A stretch of DNA of 61,795 nucleotides from Caldilineaceae bacterium (lineage in GTDB: Bacteria > Chloroflexota > Anaerolineae > Caldilineales > Caldilineaceae). The notes under the pieces were generated by a model, which was given only the letters and a program-made list of their open reading frames with translations, had not been told where the DNA came from and made no database searches. The stretch is taken from contig JACSRH010000111.1 in assembly GCA_014879855.1 (NCBI GenBank), positions 1 to 61,795 of the forward strand. Reading direction: 5' to 3'. A program made the position numbers and the translations under genes. This document shows, piece by piece, positions 36,805-45,006 of this stretch (position 1 is the stretch's first letter; every line of letters begins with the position of its first letter).

Positions 36805-38277
36805 ATGCCCGGCTCCTTTCCACACCCAGTCTACAGCCGCCACGTCCTGCAGCCAGCCTATGCCGACACCCAGGCCCATCTCTTTGAGCCGATGCTTGCA
36901 GCGCACGAGGCCCACGCTGTCATGTTGGCTGAATGCAACATCATCACGGTTGAGAATGCGGCAGCGCTGGTGGCCGCGGTGGCGACGATTCGAGCGGCCG
37001 GCGTTGCTGCCTATGCCTACCAGCCGGGCATCGAAGACCTTTTCTTTCGCATCGAAGGGGAGATCATTGCGCTTGCAGGCGCCGACTATGGCGGCAACCT
37101 GCAACTGGCGCGCAGTCGCAATGATCTGGGCCACGCGCTGGCGCGTATGGCGCTGCGCACGCGCGTGCTGGCGGTAAGCGAGCGCGTCCTGGCGCTGCGC
37201 ACGGCAGTCATGGCCCAGGCGCGCCGCCACCTAAACACCTTGATGCCTGGCTACACACACACGCAGCCCGCGCAGCCCGTCACCTTGGCCCATTACCTGG
37301 CCGGCGTGCTCACCTTTCTTGCGCACGACCAGGCCAAGCTCACCGACGCCTACGCGACCGTCAATCTCTCGCCGCTGGGGGCCGCGGCGCTGACCGGTAC
37401 GGGCTTCCCTATCGACCGCCAGCGTGTTGCAGATCTGCTCGGTTTCGATGGGATCGTTCTCAGCACACAACATGCCATCGGCGGCGGCGAGTATCTTACC
37501 GACACAGTCTTTGCCGTGCAGGCGCTGGCCGTGGACCTCAGCCGCATGACCCACGACCTGCTTGTCCGCGCTACACAGGAGGCCAACGCGCTGCATATCG
37601 ACGACAGTTTTATCCAGATCAGCTCGATCATGCCGCAGAAGCGCAACCCCGTCGTGCTGGAGCATCTGCGCGCCCGCCTCAGCCGCGCCCTGGGCTATGC
37701 GCAGACGGTGGTGACGCAGTGTCACAACATCCCCTACGGTGATACGCAGGACATTGAAGACGAAATCTTACCGCCGCTGTTTCACGCGCTGGCGACTATC
37801 GAGGAATGTCTGGACCTTTACATCGCTTTCTTTGAGACCCTGGCGCTCAACGAGGCGCATCTGCGCGCCCGCGCGGGCGAAGGCTTTACCACTGCCACTG
37901 AGTTGGCTGATACATTGGTGCGTGAAACGCGGCTGCCTTTTCGGCTGGCGCACAAAATTGTCGCGGGCATGGTGCAGACCGCGGTCAAAGCTGGCGTCCC
38001 CAGCTCGCGGTTGACGCTGGCGATGTTGCAGGCATCCGCGCGCGAGGTGCTCGGCCACGCGCTCGATCTCAGCGCTGCACAATTCCAGCAGGCGCTGGAT
38101 CCGGAACATTTTGTGACGGTGCGATCTGGAGTGGGCGGTGTGGCGCCAGCCGCCACCGCGGCCGTGCTCAATGAACTGCAACACGCGCTGGATGCCGGCT
38201 TCGCCTGGCTGGACGCTGCTCAAGCGCGCCTGGCAGTGGCGACGTCGCGGCGCAACGTCGCCACTGAGCAGCGGTAA
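36805..38277 (+). CDS. Argininosuccinate lyase-like enzyme
   Basis: A 490-residue member of the aspartase/fumarase superfamily nearest to argininosuccinate lyase. The signature loop ISSIMPQKRNPVVLEHL is clear, PGYTHTQPAQPV matches the H-T-H-x-Q block, and ARSRNDLGHALARM resembles the substrate loop GRSRNDQ but has Leu where ASL has the conserved Gln. Canonical ArgH also reads H-T-G before the R-S-R-N-D; here it is QLARSRND. The neighbours are an amidohydrolase and a sugar-type ABC transporter, not arginine genes, so a catabolic beta-elimination on another substrate is likely. A hairpin overlaps the last codons. Confidence 0.82.
   Translation: MPGSFPHPVYSRHVLQPAYADTQAHLFEPMLAAHEAHAVMLAECNIITVENAAALVAAVATIRAAGVAAYAYQPGIEDLFFRIEGEIIALAGADYGGNLQLARSRNDLGHALARMALRTRVLAVSERVLALRTAVMAQARRHLNTLMPGYTHTQPAQPVTLAHYLAGVLTFLAHDQAKLTDAYATVNLSPLGAAALTGTGFPIDRQRVADLLGFDGIVLSTQHAIGGGEYLTDTVFAVQALAVDLSRMTHDLLVRATQEANALHIDDSFIQISSIMPQKRNPVVLEHLRARLSRALGYAQTVVTQCHNIPYGDTQDIEDEILPPLFHALATIEECLDLYIAFFETLALNEAHLRARAGEGFTTATELADTLVRETRLPFRLAHKIVAGMVQTAVKAGVPSSRLTLAMLQASAREVLGHALDLSAAQFQQALDPEHFVTVRSGVGGVAPAATAAVLNELQHALDAGFAWLDAAQARLAVATSRRNVATEQR
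38234..38266. terminator. Hairpin overlapping the end of the ASL-like gene
   Basis: CAGTGGCGACGT (38234-38245) and ACGTCGCCACTG (38255-38266) pair perfectly around nine bases, inside the coding sequence of the lyase and about 90 bases before the end of the convergent GH42 gene. It may act as a bidirectional terminator. Confidence 0.55.
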
Positions 38278-38353
38278 GTTCGCCCCTCTTTCCTGGCATT
38301 AAGATTTACCCAGAGATGAGGATTCAACCTCCAAACACCCCTGCGCCAGCTCC

Positions 38354-40369
38354 TCACCCCGCCTGCACGATCGCCACGCCAAAGGGCTCCAGCGCCACCG
38401 TACCGGGGACATCCGCCCCGCTCAGCACATCGACGCCAGAGATGGGCAAGTTCACCGTGACCAATTCCGGCTGGTGATTGAGCACGAACCAGAGGTCGCG
38501 GCCCTCCTCGCTGCGGCGGCGCACGACCTCGACGCCCCGCGGCGCGCTCACCGGCGGGGTGACGCCCGCGGCCGCGGCAATGCGCCCGAGCAGCGCGCCC
38601 ATCGTCTCCGGCGCCAGCCGCGTGCCGAGGTAGAAGGCGCGGCCGCGGCCGTAGCGGTGCTCGGTGATCGCGGGCCGGCCAGCGTAAAAGTTGCCAGTAA
38701 AGGTTGCCAGCGCGCTCGCGCCTTCGAGGTCGATCACATCGGCCCACAGGTCGCAGGGTGCAGTGGCGCCGTCGTCGAAGCGCAGCTCGTTCTGCTCGCC
38801 CTCGGCCATCGGCGCGAATTCTTCGACGCGCAGGCCGAGCAGCTTGCGGAAGGGCGCGGGATAGCCGCCGAGCCGGATCTGCTCGTTCTCGTCGACGATG
38901 CCGCTGAAAAAGCCGATGGCGACCGTACCGCCCGCCTCCACATACGCCTCGATCTTGGCCGCGGTGGCGTCGTCCACCAGATAGAGATTGGGAATCAGCA
39001 GCAGCTTGTAGTTGGCAAAGTCGCTGTCGGTAAAGACAAAATCCACCGTGAGATTGGCGGCAAAGAGGGGGCCGTAAAAGCTCGCCAGCCGGTCGTAGAA
39101 GGTCACGGCGGTCGAGGGCTTCGAGTCCAGCTCCAGCGCCCACCAGCTCTGCCAATCGACCAACATGCCCACGTCCGCGACGACGCGGCTGCGCGCCAGC
39201 GGTCCCAGCTCCTGCAGTTCGTTGCCCAGCGCCGCGACCTCGCGCCAGACTCGCGAGTTCTCCACGCCGACATGCGGCACGAGCGCGCCGTGAAACTTCT
39301 CCGCGCCGGCCTTGGCCGCGCGCCACTGAAAGAACATGACCGTGTTGGCCCCGCGCGCCACCGCCTGTAGACTCCACAGCCGCATCTGCCCCGGCGCCTT
39401 GAGCACATTGCGCGGCCGCCAGTTGACCGCGCTCGAGGTCTGCTCCATCAGCATCCACGGCCGGCCGTCGCCCAGCGAACGCGTCAGATCGCACTGCGCG
39501 GCGTTTTGCGCGGCGGCAAAGTCATCCGCCGGGTCGGGATAGGTGTCGAGCGAGATCACATCTTCGTGGTGCGCCCACTGGCGATAGTCGGCTGGTTTGA
39601 AGAAGCCCATGAAATTGGTCGTGAGCGGCGTCTGCGGGGTGACGCGGCGCAGGATCTCCGCCTCCATGTCGTGCAGCGCGATCAGGCTGTCGGAGGAGAA
39701 GCGGCGCCAGTCGAGCTGCTGCGTCGGGTTGGCGAAGGTGGGCGCGCGGCGCGGCGGGTTGATCTCCTCCCACTGGCCGTAGCGCTGGCTCCAGAAGGCC
39801 GTGCCCCACGCCGCGTTGAGCGCATCGAGCGTGCCGTACCGTTCGTAAAGCCACTTGCGAAAGGCCGCTGCCGAAGTTTCGCAGAAGCACTCGCTGACGT
39901 GGCAGCCGTACTCATTGTTGATGTGCCAGACCGCCAGCGCCGGGTGATCCTGGTAGCGTTCGGCAATGCGCGTGACCAGCGCCGCCGCGGCCTTCATGTA
40001 AGCCGGGCTATGTAGACAGTAGGCCTGGCGCCCGCCCGGCCACAGGGTGACGCCGTCGGCGGTGACGGGCAGGCTGTCGGGGTGGCGGTGCGCCAGCCAC
40101 GGCGGCGGCGACGCGGTGGCGGTCGCCAGACAGACATAGATGCCGTGCGCGTGCAGCAGATCCAACAGCCGGTCGAGCCAGCCAAAGTCGTACTGCCCCG
40201 GCTGCGGCTCCAGATGCGCCCAGGAGAAGATGCCGACCGAGACGAGGTTGACGCCCGCCTGCTGCATCAGCCGCATATCTTCGGGCCAGAGTTCCTCCGG
40301 CCACTGTTCCGGGTTGTAGTCGCCGCCGTACCAGATGCGTGGTTGGTTGAGAATATTTTGTAAAGTCAT
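38354..40369 (-). CDS. Beta-galactosidase, glycoside hydrolase family 42
   Basis: A 671-residue enzyme that removes terminal beta-galactose. The TIM-barrel starts IWYGGDYNPEQWPEELW; the acid/base Glu is in NNEYG (Glu153) and the nucleophile in WMLMEQTSS (Glu309). The four cysteines of the GH42 zinc site are present (Cys118, then GCHVSECFC, Cys156, 161 and 163). The trimerisation and C-terminal beta domains follow. No signal peptide, so it acts on imported oligosaccharides. The ATG is two bases from the livF stop, so it is the last gene of the liv-type operon and is translationally coupled. Confidence 0.94.
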   Translation of the reverse strand: MTLQNILNQPRIWYGGDYNPEQWPEELWPEDMRLMQQAGVNLVSVGIFSWAHLEPQPGQYDFGWLDRLLDLLHAHGIYVCLATATASPPPWLAHRHPDSLPVTADGVTLWPGGRQAYCLHSPAYMKAAAALVTRIAERYQDHPALAVWHINNEYGCHVSECFCETSAAAFRKWLYERYGTLDALNAAWGTAFWSQRYGQWEEINPPRRAPTFANPTQQLDWRRFSSDSLIALHDMEAEILRRVTPQTPLTTNFMGFFKPADYRQWAHHEDVISLDTYPDPADDFAAAQNAAQCDLTRSLGDGRPWMLMEQTSSAVNWRPRNVLKAPGQMRLWSLQAVARGANTVMFFQWRAAKAGAEKFHGALVPHVGVENSRVWREVAALGNELQELGPLARSRVVADVGMLVDWQSWWALELDSKPSTAVTFYDRLASFYGPLFAANLTVDFVFTDSDFANYKLLLIPNLYLVDDATAAKIEAYVEAGGTVAIGFFSGIVDENEQIRLGGYPAPFRKLLGLRVEEFAPMAEGEQNELRFDDGATAPCDLWADVIDLEGASALATFTGNFYAGRPAITEHRYGRGRAFYLGTRLAPETMGALLGRIAAAAGVTPPVSAPRGVEVVRRRSEEGRDLWFVLNHQPELVTVNLPISGVDVLSGADVPGTVALEPFGVAIVQAG

Positions 40370-40371
40370 AA

Positions 40372-41142
40372 TCAGTTGGGTGGTGGTGGGTTTGAAAATG
40401 ATTCGATAGATGATGCCGGCAGCGTCGCTTTGCGCACCAGTTTGACGCCCAGATAGCTTTTCACGCTCTCCTCATCGGCCAGCAACTCGGCGGCTTCGCC
40501 CTGGAACGCCACCTGCCCGTCGCGCAGCAGATAGGCGTAGTCGCACCAGCGCAGGACGCTGCGCGCGTTCTGCTCCACGACGACCAGCGTGATGCCGGCG
40601 TCGCGCAGCGTGCGCAGCGTCCGGAAGACCTCGGTCACAAAGAGCGGCGACAGCCCGGCGCTCGGCTCGTCGAGCAGCATGAGCGTGGGCCGCGCCAGCC
40701 AGCCGAGCGCGATGGCGAGCATCTGTCGCTCGCCGCCGCTGAGGCTGCCAGCGCGCTGTCCCTGCCGGTCGCGCAGGATGGGGAAGAGTTCGTAGCACTC
40801 GCCAAGCGCGAGGAGTGCGGCTGGCCGGCCCAGCCCACGCACGGCCAACCGCAAATTCTCGCGCACGCTCATGGTTTTGAAGACATTCTCGCGCTGCGGC
40901 ACATAGCTCAGGCCGAGGCCGCGGATTGTCTCCGTACGTCTACCCGCGATCGCTTGCCCAGCGAACTCAATCGCGCCGCGTTCGATGGTCGTCAGCCCGG
41001 CGATGCTCTTGAGCAGCGTCGACTTGCCGCTGCCGTTCGGACCGAGGATAGCCGCAAACTGCCCGGCGGCCACGGTCAATGCCACGTCGTGCAGAATCAT
41101 CAACTTGCCGTAGCCGGCGGTCAGGGAAGTGATCGAAAGCAT
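40372..41142 (-). CDS. livF: Branched-chain-type ABC transporter ATP-binding protein
   Basis: 256 residues. Walker A GPNGSGKST, signature LSGGERQML and Walker B LMLLDEPSAGL are intact, and the short length is typical of LivF. The start at 41142 (MLSITSLTAGYGKL) overlaps the dioxygenase stop as ATGA; the longer frame upstream lies in that gene and is spurious. LivF-type proteins are usually amino-acid importers, but with a dioxygenase and beta-galactosidase in the operon the substrate may be different. Confidence 0.93.
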   Translation of the reverse strand: MLSITSLTAGYGKLMILHDVALTVAAGQFAAILGPNGSGKSTLLKSIAGLTTIERGAIEFAGQAIAGRRTETIRGLGLSYVPQRENVFKTMSVRENLRLAVRGLGRPAALLALGECYELFPILRDRQGQRAGSLSGGERQMLAIALGWLARPTLMLLDEPSAGLSPLFVTEVFRTLRTLRDAGITLVVVEQNARSVLRWCDYAYLLRDGQVAFQGEAAELLADEESVKSYLGVKLVRKATLPASSIESFSNPPPPN

Positions 41143-41981
41143 CAGTCGTGAATGCCGGCATCCACCACATTCAGCCCGGCCACTTCGATGACCTGCGCGC
41201 CGTCGCGTTCGACCCAGACGCCGCACTGCGTGCTGCCGGGGCTGTCTTCCAGCTCCACGGGGCTGCCGTCCATGCGCAGCGCCGGGCTGTACCACTGCCC
41301 GACCTGCTCCGCGTCGCCCTGGATGTAGTGGCCGATCAGCGAGCGGCGGAAGCGGTGCTGGCTGGTGTTTGGATAGCTGCCGTGCACCAATTGGCCGTTG
41401 AAGAAGAGCACGTCACCCGCCTTCATCACCACGGGGCGCACGTCGGCGTCGGGCGGCAGCGGCACGGTGACATCGGTGAAGCTCTGTTCCAGATCGGCGC
41501 CGACGGTGCAGAGCAGCGGCCAGGCGTGGCTGCCGGCGACGACCTGCATGCAGCCGTTCTCCTCGTCGCAGTCGTCGAGCGCCAGCCACGCGGCCATGCA
41601 GGTGCCCGGCTGCACGCGCAGGTAATAGTTGTCCTGGTGCAGCGCCTGGCCGCGCGCGCCCGCCGGCTTGAAGTAGAGCATCGTCTGCACCGCAAAGGGC
41701 TCCTTGCCCAGGAAAGTGGTCAGCGCGCGGTTGATGCGCGCGTCGAGCATCCAGCGCAGCGACAGTTCGTCCCAGCGGTGCATGTGGATCATGCGCGGAT
41801 ACTGCTTGAGCGGGTCGCGCTCGGTGGCGGCGACGCCGGCAAAGTCGCCGGCATGGCTGCCCTCGCGACGCAGGCGCATGAAATGGTCGATGTAGCTCTC
41901 AACCTCTTCGGGCGCAAACATTTGCCGGACGACAGTGTAGCCGTCCTGCTCGATCTGATGGATGTGGGTCGCTGTGATCAT
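41142..41981 (-). CDS. Phytanoyl-CoA dioxygenase (PhyH) family protein
   Basis: A 279-residue Fe(II)/2-oxoglutarate-dependent oxygenase. The iron triad is H-x-D at His115 and Asp117 (ALHQDNYYL) and His200 (NGQLVHGSYPN), with Arg213 as likely 2-oxoglutarate anchor (RFRRSLIGHY). PhyH relatives hydroxylate fatty acyl-CoA, ectoine, phosphonates and other small molecules. The start at 41981 follows AGGAGGAACCC; a longer frame from 42056 has no ribosome binding site. It sits between livG and livF with overlaps on the downstream side, so it is fully embedded in the transporter operon. Confidence 0.88.
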   Translation of the reverse strand: MITATHIHQIEQDGYTVVRQMFAPEEVESYIDHFMRLRREGSHAGDFAGVAATERDPLKQYPRMIHMHRWDELSLRWMLDARINRALTTFLGKEPFAVQTMLYFKPAGARGQALHQDNYYLRVQPGTCMAAWLALDDCDEENGCMQVVAGSHAWPLLCTVGADLEQSFTDVTVPLPPDADVRPVVMKAGDVLFFNGQLVHGSYPNTSQHRFRRSLIGHYIQGDAEQVGQWYSPALRMDGSPVELEDSPGSTQCGVWVERDGAQVIEVAGLNVVDAGIHD

Positions 41982-41994
41982 GGGTTCCTCCTGA

Positions 41995-42744
41995 TTACTC
42001 TCCAAAATAAACTTCGCGCACCAGTGCATTTTTTTCGATCTCGGCGGGTTTCCCATCGGCGATGACTTGCCCCAGATGCATCACGTAGAGGCGGTCGACA
42101 AAGTCAAAGAGGATTTCCAGCCGGTGTTCGACGATCAGAAAGGTCAAGCGATGGAGGCGGCGCATCCGCTCGATCTCTTCGAAGATGGTGTAGGCGAGGC
42201 CGGGCGCCACGCCGGCGGTCGGCTCGTCGAGGAGGAGCAGGCGCGGCTCGCCCATCAGCGTGCGGCCAATTTCCAGCAGCTTCATCTGCCCGCCGGAAAG
42301 ATCGGCGGCCGGGGCTTGCGCTCGCGCTTCCAGTTTGAGATCGTGCAGAATGGCGGCGGCTTCGGCGGTGTTGGCGCGCTCCTGGCCCCACCAGCGGCCA
42401 CGCCAGAGCGCCTGCCGCGCACGTTCCCCGCGCTGGTTGCGCGCCGGCAGCAGTGCATTGTCGAGCGCCGACATGCGAAAGAAGAGCGACGGATCCTGAT
42501 AGCTGCGCGCCAGCCCGCGCGCAAAGATCTGGTCGGGCGCCAACCCGCCGATCGGCTGGCCGTCGAGCAAAATCTCACCGTCGTCGGGGCAATAGGCGCC
42601 GGCGATGGTGCTGAGCAGGGTCGATTTGCCGCTGCCGTTCGGCCCGATCAGCCCGACGATCTCGCCGGCTTCGACGCGCAAGCTGACGCCGGCGACCGCG
42701 GCCAGGCGGCCAAAATGTTTGCGCACAGTGCGGAGGTCAAGCAT
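41995..42744 (-). CDS. livG: Branched-chain-type ABC transporter ATP-binding protein
   Basis: 249 residues with Walker A GPNGSGKST, signature LSGGQMKLLEIGR and Walker B LLLLDEPTAGV, plus the C-terminal LivG extension (EIEKNALVREVYFGE). It overlaps the end of livM by eight bases. Confidence 0.94.
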   Translation of the reverse strand: MLDLRTVRKHFGRLAAVAGVSLRVEAGEIVGLIGPNGSGKSTLLSTIAGAYCPDDGEILLDGQPIGGLAPDQIFARGLARSYQDPSLFFRMSALDNALLPARNQRGERARQALWRGRWWGQERANTAEAAAILHDLKLEARAQAPAADLSGGQMKLLEIGRTLMGEPRLLLLDEPTAGVAPGLAYTIFEEIERMRRLHRLTFLIVEHRLEILFDFVDRLYVMHLGQVIADGKPAEIEKNALVREVYFGE

Positions 42745-43828
42745 GGCGATTCACCGTTGCCTTTTGAGACGCAACATCCTGGCGCCGCAGCTTTGTCAAA
42801 AATTTGCCGGCGCCAGTCGTATCGAGCTGCTCCGGCAACAGCCCCTGCCGCCGATAGCGCAGCATGACGAGCAGAATCAGCGCAAAGAGGATGTAGCGCG
42901 CGTAGTTGAAATCAAACTGGCTGCCCAGCATGTTGGCCTGGATCGCGGCGATGGCAGTGGCGCGGTCGAGCAAGGTGATGATCGCGGCGCCGAGCAGCGC
43001 ACCGCGCATGTTGCCCAGCCCGCCCAGCACGATCATCACCCAGATGTCGAGCGTCAGACCGACCACGTAATCATTGGCGCTGGCAAAGCCGATGTTGGTG
43101 ACAAAGAAAACGCCGGCGACCGCGGCCATGGCCGAACCGATGACCATCACACTGGCGCGCGTGCGCGCCATCGGCTTGCCAAGCCCGGAGGCGACGTCGC
43201 TATTCTCGCGCATCGCCTTCAACATACGACCGTAGGGTGAGCGCGCCACCCGTTGTGCGAACCAGTAACAGAGCGCCGCGGCCAGCAAGGTCATCCCAGC
43301 AAAGGCCGCGGCTCTGAGTTGCGCGGTAGGCAGAAAGACAAAAGGTTGCGATAGGCCTGACAGTCCATTGTGCGCGCAGATCACCGGCTCGGCCCCGCGC
43401 ACCACGATGCGCACCACTTCGCTGGACGCCAGCAGCACCAGGCCGAGAAACCACTCGTCCTTCAGGCGCAGCGCCGGGTAGGAGGCTAGATAACCGACGA
43501 TCCCGCCGATAAAGGCCGCGATGACGAGCGTCATGAGAAAATTGGTCAGCCCAACCGCAGGCAGCGTGCGCATAATCTCGGTGCGCACTTGCAACGCCTG
43601 GCTCATGCCCGCGCCGCACGGGTAGGGAGCAGCTTGCCCTGCAAGCAGCGGCAGCAACCGCGTGTAGGTGACGCCGGCGGTATAGGCGCCGATCGAGACG
43701 AAGAGCGCTTTGCCAAAGTTGGGAATGCCGCCCAGCCCATATTCCAGGTTGAGGCTGAGCGCGATCATGGCGGCGACGCCAAACGAAGTCAGCAATGAAA
43801 TCAGCGTGCCGATAGGATCCAGGATCAC
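42737..43828 (-). CDS. livM: Branched-chain-type ABC transporter permease
   Basis: A 363-residue membrane protein with about ten helices, with LNLEYGLGGIPNFGKALFVSIGAY near the start and the LivM loop VMIVLGGLGNMRGALLGAAII. The start is a GTG at 43828 (VILDPIGTLISLL), whose reading overlaps the livH stop as GTGA. The upstream part of the open frame is a shadow of livH. Confidence 0.93.
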   Translation of the reverse strand: MILDPIGTLISLLTSFGVAAMIALSLNLEYGLGGIPNFGKALFVSIGAYTAGVTYTRLLPLLAGQAAPYPCGAGMSQALQVRTEIMRTLPAVGLTNFLMTLVIAAFIGGIVGYLASYPALRLKDEWFLGLVLLASSEVVRIVVRGAEPVICAHNGLSGLSQPFVFLPTAQLRAAAFAGMTLLAAALCYWFAQRVARSPYGRMLKAMRENSDVASGLGKPMARTRASVMVIGSAMAAVAGVFFVTNIGFASANDYVVGLTLDIWVMIVLGGLGNMRGALLGAAIITLLDRATAIAAIQANMLGSQFDFNYARYILFALILLVMLRYRRQGLLPEQLDTTGAGKFLTKLRRQDVASQKATVNRHA

Positions 43829-44748
43829 GCGTTGCCTCCTTCTGTGGCGCTGCGCCCTATCCCACCAAAGCCTTGTGGGCGAATCAACAGCACGAGGATG
43901 ATGATCACAAAAGGGATGGCAGGTTTGAAACTGAAGTCGAGGCCAAAGGTCTGGTTGAGCAGGAGCATGACCGTGTTTTCGCCAAAGGCCACAATGTAGG
44001 CGCCCAGGATCGTGCCGGCGAAGCTGCGCATCCCGCCCAGCACTGCCGCGGCAAAGACCGGCAGCAGGATCAGCCAGCCGACCAGCGGATCGACGAAGGT
44101 GTAGAGGCCCCACAGCGCGCCGGCCACGCCCGCCATCCCGCCCACGAGCACCCAGGTGAGGTCTGTGACGCGATCCACCGGCACACCGAGCACGCGCGCC
44201 AGGGTGTCGTTGTCGGCCAGCGCGCGCATCTGCCGACCCAGACTGGTGAAGTTGAGCAGCAGCGTCAACAGGATGACGAGTATGATGCTGCTCAGCGTCA
44301 CCCAGACGAAGATATTAGTCAGGCGCAGCGGGCCGATCGCCACCAGCACCTGCAGCGGGATCTGGATGCGCTTGTCGAAGAGATCGTAGCGGTCGGCGAG
44401 CAGGAAGAGTGTGTAGCGCACGATCAGTCCGACGGCAAATGAGGAAAGAATGAGCACATAGGTTGTTGACTTCTGACGCACGAGCGGACGATAGACAAGC
44501 CGATGGATAGCCCAGGCCAGCAATGCCGACGCTGGAAAGGCGAGGCCAATCGCGAACAGCGGGTTGGTTGTCACAAAAAGTGAAACCACGAGCGCCGTGT
44601 ACGCGCCAAATGTGATCAATTCGGCATGGGCAAAGTTGGGCAACTTCACCACCGCCATCGTCAACGTCAGGCCCACGGCCATCAGCGCGTAAAGGCTGCC
44701 CACTTGTGCGGTTGTCACGAGCGAATCGACTAATTGCGTCAAGGTCAC
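43825..44748 (-). CDS. livH: Branched-chain-type ABC transporter permease
   Basis: A 307-residue permease with about eight helices and the family hallmarks GLTLTMAVVKLPNFAHAELITFGAY and VLGGMRSFAGTILGAYIV. A frame from 44817 is open, but its first bases lie on top of the promoter (TTGTGA and TATAAT), so I use the GTG at 44748 (VTLTQLVDSLVTTAQ). First gene of a six-gene operon running to the GH42 gene. Confidence 0.9.
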   Translation of the reverse strand: MTLTQLVDSLVTTAQVGSLYALMAVGLTLTMAVVKLPNFAHAELITFGAYTALVVSLFVTTNPLFAIGLAFPASALLAWAIHRLVYRPLVRQKSTTYVLILSSFAVGLIVRYTLFLLADRYDLFDKRIQIPLQVLVAIGPLRLTNIFVWVTLSSIILVILLTLLLNFTSLGRQMRALADNDTLARVLGVPVDRVTDLTWVLVGGMAGVAGALWGLYTFVDPLVGWLILLPVFAAAVLGGMRSFAGTILGAYIVAFGENTVMLLLNQTFGLDFSFKPAIPFVIIILVLLIRPQGFGGIGRSATEGGNA

Positions 44749-44792
44749 GGCTGGCTCAGTTCGGCTGACAGGCAAGGCGATCGACGCAACGA

Positions 44793-44820
44793 TTATAGCA
44801 TTACGCAACGGAATCACAAG
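44793..44820 (-). promoter_or_regulatory. Promoter of the livH operon
   Basis: On the minus strand TTGTGA (44815-44820), 16 bases, then TATAAT (44793-44798) preceded by TGC (extended -10). Transcription would start near 44786, which excludes the upstream livH start and supports the GTG at 44748. Confidence 0.75.
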
Positions 44821-44905
44821 CCATCGAGCCGCTTACAAGCCATCTTTCGGAAAATCACGTGCGCTTGGAGCCGGATGAGTCGCTGGTGCGACGGCCCAAA
44901 AGCGT

Positions 44906-44934
44906 TTGCGAAGGCTGCGGGGGTGGTGTATAGT
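44906..44934 (+). promoter_or_regulatory. Promoter of the liv-type binding protein gene
   Basis: TTGCGA (44906-44911), 17 bases, then TATAGT (44929-44934), preceded directly by TG. The ATG is about 72 bases downstream; AAGGAG near 44994-44999 is the ribosome binding site. Divergent from the livH promoter about 90 bases away. Confidence 0.6.
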
Positions 44935-45006
44935 GCAGCGCAGTTCCCCCACGATGTGCTGCCAACAACCCATTGTTCCAATTGCATTCAATGAAGGAGT
45001 GCGCTC

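Noticed and set aside
40372..41295. Longer livF from 41295
   Set aside because: The extra 51 residues are the reverse frame of the dioxygenase gene; LivF begins at 41142 with an ATGA overlap.
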